51,727 nt of DNA from Acidiferrimicrobium sp. IK (lineage in GTDB: Bacteria > Actinomycetota > Acidimicrobiia > Acidimicrobiales > Palsa-688). A model generated the notes under the pieces. It was not told where the DNA came from, did no database searches, and saw only the letters and a list, made by a program, of their open reading frames with translations. Position numbers and translations under genes: made by a program. The stretch covers positions 1-51,727 of the forward strand of contig NZ_JAIMCB010000023.1 in NCBI RefSeq assembly GCF_025499425.1. Direction: 5' to 3'. Each line of letters opens with the position of its first letter. Within the stretch, counting starts at the first letter, position 1. This document shows positions 18,557 through 27,234 of the stretch, piece by piece.

Positions 18557-19081
18557 GTGCCGCGACGGATGGGCCGCGGCGCGCCGTCTCCCATCTGGCA
18601 GCGACTAGCGGTGGCAGCCGCCCTACTTCTGGTTGGCATCGAGGTCGCCGCTCTCGCCACCCGAGGGAACCCCCAGGCCCCAGCGCGCGCCGTGGCGTCC
18701 ACCGGCACTAGCACCACCACCGCCTTGACCACGTCTTCGGTCGTCGGGTCGCCCGCTACCACCACGACCTTGGTCGTTTCGCCGCCCACCACCACGGTGG
18801 TCAACGGCGCTGGCACTATCACCTATATCCTGAACGCGGCAGCAACCGTTACTGTTTCGGCCAAGAGCGATTCGTGGATCGAGGTCCGCACCACCGCTGG
18901 AGGCACGGTCCTCCACACAGGCACGTTGCTCGCCGGCCAGACCCGCAGCTACCCCACTCCCATATGGATCCGCACCGGCAAACCTGCGGCGCTCACCGTC
19001 ACTGCCGACGGCGCCAGGCTGTCGGTCCCTGATGACCGCGGCCCTATCGATGTCATCGTCACCATCCCAGCCGATCGTTGA
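18557..19081 (+). CDS. Single-pass membrane protein with RodZ C-terminal (DUF4115-like) domain
   Basis: A 174-aa protein: basic N-terminus, one membrane helix (RLAVAAALLLVGIEVAALA, about 14-33), a Thr/Ser-rich linker (about 45-85), then a beta domain including AKSDSWIEVRTTAGGTVLHTG and LLAGQTRSYPTPIWIRTGK. That block matches the general pattern of the RodZ C-terminal domain, but the helix-turn-helix of RodZ is missing. The GTG at 18557 lies 2 nt after the kinase stop, so the two are cotranscribed. The domain probably lies outside the membrane, perhaps contacting cell-wall or glycan machinery. Function is inferred only from position and fold resemblance. Confidence 0.75.
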   Translation: MPRRMGRGAPSPIWQRLAVAAALLLVGIEVAALATRGNPQAPARAVASTGTSTTTALTTSSVVGSPATTTTLVVSPPTTTVVNGAGTITYILNAAATVTVSAKSDSWIEVRTTAGGTVLHTGTLLAGQTRSYPTPIWIRTGKPAALTVTADGARLSVPDDRGPIDVIVTIPADR

Positions 19082-19122
19082 CCTACGCGGGACCGAGCCC
19101 ACCAGCGAAGGTGCAGCTCCCG

Positions 19123-21468
19123 TCAGCGGCCTGGAAGAAGTCGGAAGGTGCGCTCCTCGAGCGCGGCGGGCGCAAGGTCCCAGCGCGCCGATCCGCTTAC
19201 CCGCCATCCACTGGCTGCTGAGATCCGAACACTCTCTTGGTTGGGGATCACCGGCGGCTGCGACTTGACGACGAGGCGATAGCTGTCAGCGGCGCGCAGA
19301 TGGCCGTCGAAGCGGATCACGGCGCTGACAGTTCCATTGGGGGGCACATCGACGTAGGTGCTGTACGCGGTCAAGCCGTCCTCCGGTCCGGCGGCCATGA
19401 GGAGTGGAGCTCCGTTGAGCGTGGCGCTCGCAAGGGCGAAGGGGCTGTAGACCGTGAGCCAGGTTCGGTTCGTGCCGCTGGGTAGGCCGCTCCCCGCGTA
19501 ACTGCCTATTACATAGGACGGCAGCCCGGATGCGGGAGCGAAGTTGCGGAGCGCCACAGTGACGGTCGCCGAGACGTTGCCGCTAGTCGGATTGTATCTG
19601 ATGTCGTCGTGAACTGTCCGGCTCAGGTATGCGTCGATCTTGTTGTTGGCCGCATTCTGGGTGGTTACGGCTAGTACGTCGCCGCCAGGGTTGCGGGGGA
19701 ATGCACCGCCGAGCCCAACCATCCGCAGCAAGGGTTGGGCCGAGGGATGAGTACTCCAGAAGAGGAGTCGTCCAGATCTTACGGCTGGATCGAGGGTCTG
19801 GGACAGCGTTACGGGTCCTGGCAGAGGGCTGCTCACCAATTGGGTGAAGGCCTGGCGGAGCGCCTCCTGCAAGTAGTCGCGGCGGGTAGTGCCTTCACCC
19901 CCAGCGAAGATCGTGTACTCATCTTTGACGAGGATCTGGGCAGCGTTATCGGAGGTGAGGGGCTGAGGTAGTCCGGCGACTGCTACCGGCCCAGCGAACT
20001 TTAGGAGCGCCGCCAGCCCATAGGGGTCCAGGGCAAGCACCCCGTCGATGTGGTCGCCGCCGGCTTGCGGATATAGCTCTGCGATGACCTTGGTGACGGT
20101 GGGCAGATCTGGGGAGTAGGTGACGTCCTGGAAATGGTCTTGGGGGTCAAACCTGCCGTAGCGGGCCATGTAGCCATCGAGACCGGTGAGGTGGCCCCCG
20201 CCAGGCGGGAGCGCGGAATCGAGTTGAGCGACGGGACCGGCCCGGGTGAGCGAGATGTGACCCTGGTCGACGGTGATCTCGCCGTAGCTACCTATGAGGC
20301 CATCAAGTCCACGGGCCTCGGCTGGGGTCATGAAAGCCACGAAGTAGTGCCGGACTCCATGGCCGCCGAGGAGGCCAGGGGCGGCGTCGAGAGCCTGTGT
20401 GGCGAGGGAGACGCTGCGAGCCGCCTTGTCGACCTGCAACCCGAACGTGTGCAGGCGGCTCTGGATCGGCGATAGGAGCCACTCGGAGCGGACCGCCGCC
20501 AGGGTGCGCTGAGTGGAGGTTAGCTGTGCGCCAAGCGCCCGCACGGCCGGGCCCATGGCCTCGATCCGGGCCAAGTCGAAATGACCGTCGACGTAGCCGA
20601 GGCGGTGCAGGTCAACCTTTGCGGCTTCCTCTCCAGCGGCCGCAGTCAGACCTTCGGCCGCCGCAGTTGCCCGGACCAGGGCCTGGCGCTGCTGCGCCAC
20701 CACGGGTACCAATCGACCCCCGGCGCTCCACCAGCTTCCCGCTCGGGCGCGGGCGAGCCGTAGCTCCGTCGTTGCCGCAGCCAATTTGGCAGTCCCGCTC
20801 GTAGTCGCGCCGTTGTCTACTGCTGTCAACGCTCCTTCCGTGTCGGCGATCGCCACCTGCGTCGGCCCCTTGGCGAGCAGTGCGCCAAGAACTGCGGGGA
20901 GCGAGAGGATCAGGAGCAGCCCGGCTACTCCAAGGCCGCCCCATACGGCCCGATGCCGACCAGCTGGGCCCAACTGGCGCCAAGCAGAGGCGAACCACAT
21001 GGCAACCAGAGTTGCTGCCACCAAGGCGGTGAACCCGTGGGGGCCGACGGCTGGCCAGCGCAGCATCGCTTGGACGGTCAACGCGCCTACGAGGGCCCCA
21101 GCGCGCTGGCGCCGCCGGTGGGACCACACCGACATCAGGGCCACGGCGAATCCGGCCCCGGCCGGAACGTATCCCCAGCCGCGGCTGAAGGCCACGCCGA
21201 CGGCGGCGATCACCAGCCATGACGCTCGGCGTCCCCGGCTGGCTGAGAATGTGACCAAGCTGGCCAGCATGGCGGCGAGCGCCGGGTCGACAACCGGGGT
21301 GCCAGTCGGGTGGCAACCGGCAGTGGCTCCACCGACGGCTGCTGCGGCCGCCACCAGAGCGACGGTGGTGTGCGCCTGCCGCGCCCGCCGCTTCGATCGC
21401 CGCCGGGTGCTGCGCGGCGTTGCCAGCCCGGGAGGCGCGTCACCACCAAGATTTTCTCGTGCGTCCAA
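19123..21468 (-). CDS. DUF4012-domain membrane protein of polysaccharide loci
   Basis: A 781-aa protein with about five hydrophobic segments in the first 190 residues, then a long extracellular region. GVRHYFVAFMTPAEARGLDG and GLIGSYGEITVDQGHISL (about residues 385-420) and a downstream part with DPQDHFQDVTYSPDLPTVTK and GVLALDPYGLAALLKFAGPV fit DUF4012, a domain common beside actinobacterial exopolysaccharide genes and distantly like LytR-CpsA-Psr proteins. By analogy it may attach or process glycan at the cell surface; this is not shown. It converges with the RodZ-C-like gene and leaves 41 nt between. No clear ribosome site marks the start, which may lie further in. Confidence 0.82.
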   Translation of the reverse strand: MDARENLGGDAPPGLATPRSTRRRSKRRARQAHTTVALVAAAAAVGGATAGCHPTGTPVVDPALAAMLASLVTFSASRGRRASWLVIAAVGVAFSRGWGYVPAGAGFAVALMSVWSHRRRQRAGALVGALTVQAMLRWPAVGPHGFTALVAATLVAMWFASAWRQLGPAGRHRAVWGGLGVAGLLLILSLPAVLGALLAKGPTQVAIADTEGALTAVDNGATTSGTAKLAAATTELRLARARAGSWWSAGGRLVPVVAQQRQALVRATAAAEGLTAAAGEEAAKVDLHRLGYVDGHFDLARIEAMGPAVRALGAQLTSTQRTLAAVRSEWLLSPIQSRLHTFGLQVDKAARSVSLATQALDAAPGLLGGHGVRHYFVAFMTPAEARGLDGLIGSYGEITVDQGHISLTRAGPVAQLDSALPPGGGHLTGLDGYMARYGRFDPQDHFQDVTYSPDLPTVTKVIAELYPQAGGDHIDGVLALDPYGLAALLKFAGPVAVAGLPQPLTSDNAAQILVKDEYTIFAGGEGTTRRDYLQEALRQAFTQLVSSPLPGPVTLSQTLDPAVRSGRLLFWSTHPSAQPLLRMVGLGGAFPRNPGGDVLAVTTQNAANNKIDAYLSRTVHDDIRYNPTSGNVSATVTVALRNFAPASGLPSYVIGSYAGSGLPSGTNRTWLTVYSPFALASATLNGAPLLMAAGPEDGLTAYSTYVDVPPNGTVSAVIRFDGHLRAADSYRLVVKSQPPVIPNQESVRISAASGWRVSGSARWDLAPAALEERTFRLLPGR

Positions 21469-21737
21469 GGACCAGAAAGCTAGTTGGGCAGCTTGCGTCC
21501 TTCGAGTCGCTCGACGAGTCCGTGGTAATTGGGCCGCCCCGCACGGAGCTATTGCAGCGGGCGACGGGAGGAAGCAACCGAAACCTCAGCGGGTCAGATC
21601 GGAAGCGGTGGAATCGCTGCGTGCCGAGTTCTTACGACCCGGCTCTGACGCTTGAGAGTATCCGGCGGGCATCGGCGCCAGCGCGGCGTCAATTGGATCC
21701 GCAGACGCGTGGAACCTGCCGACAACCCAAAACGTCG
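21469..21737. other. Intergenic, no gene recognised
   Basis: Region between the DUF4012 gene start and the terminator of the LAFTG-protein gene. It should carry the promoter of the DUF4012 gene on the minus strand. I see no other structure. Confidence 0.4.
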
Positions 21738-21770
21738 AGAGCCCCCCGACCGGATGATCGGGGGGGCTCT
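21738..21770 (-). terminator. Rho-independent terminator of the LAFTG-protein gene
   Basis: A 12-bp stem (AGAGCCCCCCGA paired with TCGGGGGGGCTCT, one extra G) around an 8-nt loop, just 3' of the stop codon at 21794 on the minus strand and followed on that strand by a TTTT run. It is strong and well placed for the minus-strand gene. Confidence 0.85.
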
Positions 21771-21793
21771 CTAGCAGCGGTTCTGCTAAGGGA

Positions 21794-22333
21794 CTACTGG
21801 AAGCTGGCGCTCCGGCGCTTGCGGCTGCTCAACGTCAGCAGACCGCCGACGGCCAAGGCGCCTACGCCGACAGCTACCGAAGCGGCGATGTCGGCACCGG
21901 TGAAGGCCAGCGACGAACCGCCGCCCGAACTGGCACCAGAGGTGGTCGCGGCGGCGGGCGCCGTAGCAGCGCTGCTACCGACGATGGTGATCGGGAAGGT
22001 GGCGGTCACACCTGACGTCAGCCCGGTGGCGATGATCTCGTGCTGACCCGGAGTGGTGTTGGTCGGGATCGTCACGGTGGTACTGAAGGTCCCAGCCGGC
22101 GTGGCCTGGACCGTGGCCAGCTGCACGGGGGTGCTGTGGAGGACGATGGAGATCGACTCGCTGGGAGCGAACCCGCTTCCGGCTAGGGCGATGGGCTGCC
22201 CAGGAGCCGCCGTGGTCGTGCTCGCTGTCACCGTGGCGCCGCCCGTCGGGCCGTAGGCGGCGAACGCCGTCCCACCGCCCACCAGCAGCAGCATCATGGC
22301 GGTTCCTGCGGTTAACAGCAGTCTGCGAAACAC
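21794..22333 (-). CDS. Secreted surface protein with LPXTG-like LAFTG anchor
   Basis: A 179-aa protein with a signal peptide (LLLTAGTAMMLLLVGGGTAFA, cut near residue 26), an Ig-like beta domain of about 90 residues (AAPGQPIALAGSGFAPSES and later IPTNTTPGQHEIIATG), an Ala/Ser-rich linker and the C-terminal sorting pattern LAFTGAD + hydrophobic helix + RKRRS. LAFTG is a common actinobacterial variant of the sortase motif. The start is the GTG at 22333, with GGAGG 8 nt upstream. It is a single gene with its own strong terminator. No sortase is encoded in this window. It may tether glycan or act as a structural wall protein. Confidence 0.85.
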   Translation of the reverse strand: MFRRLLLTAGTAMMLLLVGGGTAFAAYGPTGGATVTASTTTAAPGQPIALAGSGFAPSESISIVLHSTPVQLATVQATPAGTFSTTVTIPTNTTPGQHEIIATGLTSGVTATFPITIVGSSAATAPAAATTSGASSGGGSSLAFTGADIAASVAVGVGALAVGGLLTLSSRKRRSASFQ

Positions 22334-22553
22334 AGGGTTTCCTCCGTCGTTAAAGCACCCGCGGTAGTGGGCACCGTCTTCATCATCGCCTATAGACGCC
22401 GTTCTGTCCAGTGTCTCACCGGAACCCGGAAGTGCCGCCGCCGTCGCAACAGCATATAGTCCCTCCCTTTTGCCTGTCCATGGGGTTCCGTGGGTGCGCC
22501 TTTCACCTGGTCGCCGCTGATGCTATGCTGACCGGTCTCTGGTGGCGGGGCGC

Positions 22554-23105
22554 TCAGCGGGTAGGGGCGATCAGCCCGGCCAGATCTCGGAGCAGGTCGT
22601 CGAGGGTGTCACGGGCCTTTTGGAACTCGGGGAGCGGCCGGCCGACCGGATCGGCGACGTCATCCCTGGCCGGCAACGCCATGACGCTGGCCCTATCCCG
22701 GCCGGCCTGCGCCCAGTGCACCCAGCTACGGAGGTCCTCGTAATCGTCGCCGAGCGGGCCGATGTTGCGGCCCCGGCGCACCAGGTCGACGACGGTGAAA
22801 GCCCTCTGCCAGGATCGGGGAGCGAGCAGCGCCAGGTCGATCAGATGCTGGCGGGTCATGCCCACGAGTAGATCGGCCCCCTCGCACACGCCGGCATCGA
22901 CGGTGGAGCTGCGGTGGGCGGAGATGTCGATCCCAATGTCGGCCATGACCTTCACCGCGTCGGGGAGCGGCGGGAGTCCTGGCGGCCCGAAACCGGCGGA
23001 GCGGACCTCGATGTCGCTGCCCTGCCCCGCCAGGTGTGACTCGAGCAGCGCAGCGCCCATCACAGAGCGGCATCGGTTGGCCGAGCAAACCACCAAAATC
23101 TGCAC
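22554..23105 (-). CDS. Low-molecular-weight protein-tyrosine phosphatase
   Basis: About 183 aa. The N-terminal strand leads to the P-loop CSANRCRSVMG (C-X5-R-S), and the acid-base Asp sits in a C-terminal DP (VADPVGRPLPEF). These are hallmarks of LMW-PTP. Such enzymes dephosphorylate BY-kinases (Wzb with Wzc), so the kinase at 16806 is the likely substrate. The start is doubtful: the reading frame is open far upstream through the EAL remnant and an IS66 end, and I chose the GTG at 23105 because the family begins at this point and GAGG lies close upstream. It is in frame with the upstream gene remnant. Confidence 0.88.
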   Translation of the reverse strand: MQILVVCSANRCRSVMGAALLESHLAGQGSDIEVRSAGFGPPGLPPLPDAVKVMADIGIDISAHRSSTVDAGVCEGADLLVGMTRQHLIDLALLAPRSWQRAFTVVDLVRRGRNIGPLGDDYEDLRSWVHWAQAGRDRASVMALPARDDVADPVGRPLPEFQKARDTLDDLLRDLAGLIAPTR

Positions 23106-23275
23106 CTCAAGGACGCTACCGGCTGTCTGTCGGAGGGGGTCGCTCGCCAGCCCGGAGGTGAAGGCGCGGTGGATCTTCAACACGTCGACGGGGAAGCGCT
23201 GCAGGTAGCTGAGGGAGGAGTAGCCGACGCCGGTGTCGGCCAGGATCTGCGCTACGTCAGCCACAAACGCGGGGT
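23106..23275 (-). pseudogene. Remnant of the EAL domain, distal part
   Basis: In frame with the phosphatase, this encodes DDPAFVADVAQILADTG followed directly by GYSSLSYLQRFPVDVLK, both typical of EAL phosphodiesterases, but about 45 residues that normally separate them are missing. The conserved KIDR motif reads KIHR, so a metal-binding Asp is lost. The sequence stops being EAL-like after TSGLASDPLRQ. With 24839-26700 it formed one gene before the IS66 inserted; joining the parts restores the frame at CTC-GAC-GAC. Confidence 0.85.
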
Positions 23276-23283
23276 CGTCGAGT
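23276..23283. repeat. Target-site duplication, left copy (8 bp)
   Basis: CGTCGAGT on the plus strand, identical to 24831-24838. Eight bp is the length characteristic of IS66-family insertion. Removing the element and one copy restores the EAL reading frame. Confidence 0.93.
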
Positions 23284-24830
23284 GTACTTGTATAGCCCCT
23301 TTCGTGTCGCGTTGAAGACAGCTTGAGGATGCAGCTTTTTGGGATCGGTTCGCCGTTCAGGCCAGGAGGGTGGTGAGTCCGGGGTCGGGGCCGCGGGCTC
23401 GGTCGGCGATGTAGTTGACGGCGTCGATGCCGTGTTGGTTGGCGGTGCGGATGATGCTGGTGATCCGGCCTTGGGTGGTAGCGCCGCGCCAGGTTCGGTT
23501 CCCGCCCCAGACTTTCCGGTTGACCACGGCGGGGCGGATCCCGGTCTCGGCCCGCCAGTTCGTGGCGTCCACCTCGAGGGCGGGCTCGGCGGTGAGGAAG
23601 GTGAACATCGCCGAGGATTGCCGGTCGAGGTGGGCGAGGAGTCGACGGTTGGCTTCGTGACCGACCGGCCGGGCACACAGTGTGTCGAGGCGGGCGTTCA
23701 ACTCGACAACCGCGGCAGCCTTGCCGGCCGGGTCGAGGTCCCGAGCGGCGAGCGCATCCGCCAGGAGCTTCCTGGCGGCGACGGGGATCTTGCGGTCCGG
23801 GCCGTCCAGGTCGGCTTCCATCTCCCGGCACCGACGCATCAGGTGCGCCAGACACGTTTGATGTGTGGCCTGGTCGTAGCTGTTGTAGACGGCGTAACCG
23901 TCCCGGATGAGTACCCCGTCAAAGTCGGCGGTGATGGTCTCGGTGGCGTCCGCGAACCCTCGATGAGGAGTGACCCAATAGCAGGACAGGTTGGGGTTGG
24001 TCGCCACCCACAGCCAGGCGCCGTGTCCGCCGACATGCCAGCCGGTCTCGTCCATCGTCAACGCCGCCGACGCGTTCGCGGCGGTCACAAGCTCGGCGTG
24101 GACCGGGGCCAGCTGTTTCGACGCGGCCGACGCCGAGGCTGCGCAGATCGCCCCGGCGGTCATGTCGATCCCGAGTTTGGCCAGCACCGCCCGGGTCTTC
24201 CCGAAACTCAAGCCGAGGCTGTAGTGCAACCACATAGCCCACGCCTTGGCGATCGGGCCGACCGTCGACGCAGCTGCGCCGAGCGCGTCAGAGCTCTGCT
24301 CGGGATGGTGTCCCTGCACGCGGCGTCCGCAGCCGTCGCAGGTTCCGATCTCGACATCGATCCGGGTCACGACCGGCGCGATAGGGGGGATCTCGACCGA
24401 CCATTGCTGCTCAGTCCGCTCCGAGCTGACATGCCCGCCGCAATCGGGGCACCCCACCGGCAGACCGGCTTGGAGGATCCGATCGGGGTCACGATCTGGT
24501 GCGAGGCGATGACCGTGACGGCCGTGCGCGTCACCCCGCTTGCGTCCCGGGCGTTTCGGGTTCGCCTCCGGCGCCCCTTTCGCGAACGGCGCCGCTTGGC
24601 GTTTCCCGCCCCGTCGGGTGTCTTCCAACGCCCGTTCCAGCTCGGCGATCCGGTCCAACTGAGCCAGGATCACCTGATCCTTGACCGCCATCTCCCGCTG
24701 CAGACGGGCCAACGCCGTCTCCAGCCGGGCCAAGCGATCCGCGTCCTCCACACCACCAGCGTGCCCTCAGCCGCGCGGACAGTGGTGGACCCTCACACTC
24801 CGCGCGAACCGAAACTCGCTATCCAAATAC
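23284..24830 (-). mobile_element. Complete IS66-family insertion sequence (single-ORF type)
   Basis: The element is 1547 bp and flanked by perfect 8-bp duplications. The ends are imperfect inverted repeats: on the minus strand it begins GTATTTGGATAGC, and from the other end GTACTTGTATAGC; both start GTA as in IS66 elements. It carries only a tnpC-like transposase; the accessory TnpA/TnpB proteins of classical IS66 are absent, as in the ISBst12-like subgroup. It lies in the EAL domain of a GGDEF-EAL gene in the same orientation. Perfect duplications suggest recent insertion. Confidence 0.92.
23357..24751 (-). CDS. IS66-family transposase (TnpC-like)
   Basis: A 464-aa transposase. The N-terminus has a leucine-rich coiled coil (about 1-45), a basic linker with GRKRGDAHGRHGHR, and a zinc finger (CPDCGG...CDGCGRR, about residues 100-140). 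The catalytic core shows the first Asp in TMDETGWHVGGHGAWLW, the next in DGYAVYNSYD and the Glu near the end (TNWRAETGIRPAVVNRK), after which the IS66 C-terminal domain is shortened. The GTG at 24751 lies 79 nt inside the element end. It is intact and could be active. Confidence 0.93.
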   Translation of the reverse strand: MEDADRLARLETALARLQREMAVKDQVILAQLDRIAELERALEDTRRGGKRQAAPFAKGAPEANPKRPGRKRGDAHGRHGHRLAPDRDPDRILQAGLPVGCPDCGGHVSSERTEQQWSVEIPPIAPVVTRIDVEIGTCDGCGRRVQGHHPEQSSDALGAAASTVGPIAKAWAMWLHYSLGLSFGKTRAVLAKLGIDMTAGAICAASASAASKQLAPVHAELVTAANASAALTMDETGWHVGGHGAWLWVATNPNLSCYWVTPHRGFADATETITADFDGVLIRDGYAVYNSYDQATHQTCLAHLMRRCREMEADLDGPDRKIPVAARKLLADALAARDLDPAGKAAAVVELNARLDTLCARPVGHEANRRLLAHLDRQSSAMFTFLTAEPALEVDATNWRAETGIRPAVVNRKVWGGNRTWRGATTQGRITSIIRTANQHGIDAVNYIADRARGPDPGLTTLLA

Positions 24831-24838
24831 CGTCGAGT
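24831..24838. repeat. Target-site duplication, right copy (8 bp)
   Basis: CGTCGAGT on the plus strand, identical to 23276-23283. It is the other flank of the IS66 insertion. Confidence 0.93.
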
Positions 24839-26700
24839 TGGCGTCCCGAGACGTTCACGCTCATGCTCAACGGGGCTTCGGGGTGATCGCTGCGCCATTC
24901 CCGGGCTTGCAGGCACGCGTGGCGCAGCACCCACCGGCCGAGGGGGAGGATGATCCCGGATTCCTCGGCGAAGGCGAGGAAGTCGAGAGGAGGGACCAGC
25001 CCGCGGGTGGGGTGGTTCCAGCGCAGGAGGGCTTCGACACCGATGACCGCCTTGGCGTCGAGGGTGATCACCGGTTGGTAGTACAGCTCCATCTGGTCGC
25101 CCGCGGCGAGCGCTTCGACCAGGTCGGCTTTCAGCTGGACTCGCTCTTGGACGGCGTGGTGCATGCCGGGCTGGAATGGCGTCCAGCGGTTCTTTCCTTG
25201 GGCCTTGGCTACGTACATGGCCGCATCCGCGTTGCGGAGGAGGTCCTCGGCGCTGGTGGTGCCATGAGCCAGCGTTGCCACGCCGATGCTGGCGGTGACG
25301 ATCAGGGGGCGGCCGGCCACCTCGATCGGCGCCGCGAGCGCAGCGCGCACCTTGTCGGCCGCCTGCTCGGCTGAGCAGATGTCGGTGGCGTCCTCGAGCA
25401 GCACCGCGAACTCGTCGCCGCCGAGGCGGCCGATGGTGTCGGACGAACGGAGGCAGTTGCGCAAGCGGGCGGCGACGTGGATCAGCAGCTCGTCGCCGGC
25501 GCCGTGCCCGAGGCTGTCGTTGACGATCTTGAAATCGTCGAGGTCGATCATCAGCACGGCCAGCCCAGCGCGGTGGCGGTCCTCGCGGGTCATGGCATGC
25601 TCGACGCGATCAGCGAACAGCGCCCGGTTGGCGAGCCCGGTGAGGGCGTCGTGGAACGCCTGATGGCGTAGCTGGTCCTCGAGGGCCTTGCGGCCGGTCA
25701 CGTCCCGGATGTTCAACACCACCGCGCTCGTCGAGTCTGGGGTCGCCATCCGCGTGCCTCGCGCCTCGCAGGTCATCCAGGTGCCGTCGGCGTGCTGGAG
25801 TCGTAGCTCCTCGCCGTCGCTGCTCCCCGCCTCGCACAGCTCCCACAGCCGTAAGACGTCGTCAGGATGGACGATGTCCGCCAGGGGGGTGCCTTCGACG
25901 TGAGCCGCGTCGCGACCGAGGACCGCCCCGATCGACGGCGCCGCGTAGAGCACGGTGGTGTCGGGGCCCACCACGGTGATCATGTCGGAGCTGTGTTCGA
26001 CCATCGCGGTGAACCGCTCGCCGCTGACCCGAGCCCCTTGCGCCTCGGCGGCGGCCCGCACGCGTCGGCGCCGTGATGTCTCGAAGGTCACCACCACCAC
26101 CACGAGCAGGGAACCCGAACCCACGATCAGCCCGACCAGAGTCCAGTTTTCGCTGGCCTGTGCGGAATGGGCCTGGGAGTCGAGGATCGGGGTGTCCCTG
26201 GCGGACAGCCCTACGAGCCGCGCGTAGAGGGGGCCCACGCTGGAGCTGTCGATCGACTGGGCGGCGGCCGGCTGCCGCTCGGCTACGAGCTGCAGTTCGC
26301 GCTCGACCAGGCCGTTCAGCTGGTTCACGGCAGTCTCGACCGGCGCGCCGAGCGGGGACAGGCCGGCGAAGGTGGCCGCGTTGGAGGCGGTCAACCGGCG
26401 GAGGCCGTCGTTGATGGCGTAGTCACTCGGTAGCGGCCGGGGTCCGGAGAGCATCGAATAGGCCTGGAACCGGACTCCGTCTACCTGGTGGGCGACGTTG
26501 GCCAGAGCGACCTGCGCCTCCAGGGCCCGTTCGGTCCGGTGTTCCAGCCGAAGGGTCTCTGCGGCCGCTCCGCCCAGCACGCACAGCACCGCTACCACCG
26601 TCACCGCCGCCCACAGCCGGTGCCGGCCGCGGCCGGGGCGCCCGCCGGCTTCGAGTGGTGGCGCGCCGCGCTTTATCGCGACTCCTCTCCTACCGGCCAT
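24839..26700 (-). pseudogene. PAS-GGDEF-EAL cyclic-di-GMP enzyme, proximal part, disrupted by IS66
   Basis: Starting at ATG 26700, the protein has a membrane helix at about 25-45, an extracytoplasmic sensor region, a second helix near 190-210, a PAS domain (MVEHSSDMITVVGPDTTV and following), a GGDEF domain (FHDALTGLANRALF, RLGGDEFAVLLED) and the start of an EAL domain (YYQPVITLDAKAVIGVEALL). An RxxD inhibitory site (RSSD) lies five residues before GGDEF, so the cyclase half looks competent. The EAL half is cut after VNVSGRQLD by the IS66 insertion. A shortened protein could still make c-di-GMP, but the distal EAL fragment was already degraded. Confidence 0.9.
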
Positions 26701-27204
26701 AAGCCTCTCTTCGACACCGAAGGGCACAAACATGAGCACGGGTGCTCTGGAGGCCAAAAGGTTTCTGGTATGGAGGTCGGAACCACGGCCGTCGCCGGCC
26801 CCCGTGCCTCCTCGGCTGCATCAACCGCGCCGTGTGCGAGCAGCAGGTCGCCGCCGCCACCATCCCACCGTCCGCCGAGCGGCACGGCTTCCGGCGCATC
26901 CGCTACCCACGCCAGAGGTGCAGCTCGGGTCAGGGCCGGACGGTCGTGGGCGTGGCCTGGGTGGCGTCGTCGCGGTCGGGGTCGCTCGAGACGTCCTCGG
27001 CGATGCGGGTGACTGCACCCTCGGTGCGGGCGGCGACCAGCTCGTCGCGCCGCGGCCAGAGCCTCTTGCGGACCGGCGTTCACGACCTCAAGCGAGCAAC
27101 TACTTGCCATCATGGAAAGAGGTGCTCGCTCTACGGAGCCGACGCCATCAGCAGGGAGCCCGCCGACCGGCTCCGCGTCCTCGCTGCCGGGGCTCGCCGT
27201 CCGG
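26701..27204. other. Intergenic; possible small gene remnant
   Basis: No intact gene. On the minus strand about 27070-26930 a frame reads RKRLWPRRDELVAARTEG and later DPDRDDATQATPT before a stop at 26930-26932, with protein-like composition but no start codon, so it may be the tail of a lost gene. I cannot name it. The rest shows nothing. Confidence 0.3.
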
Positions 27205-27234
27205 CGTCATACGAAATAGGTTAGCTGTATGACG
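27205..27234 (+). promoter_or_regulatory. Leaderless promoter with operator-like inverted repeat for the antitoxin gene
   Basis: A perfect 8-bp inverted repeat, CGTCATAC (27205-27212) and GTATGACG (27227-27234), encloses a -10-like TAGGTT (27217-27222). Six nt later comes the ATG at 27229, which lies inside the right arm. A repressor bound here would cover the -10 and the start codon. Antitoxin autoregulation is the usual pattern. Confidence 0.65.

Noticed and set aside
22554..23855. One long minus-strand frame suggesting a 433-aa protein
   Set aside because: It runs through an IS66 end, an EAL remnant and the phosphatase; only the last 183 codons form a coherent protein.
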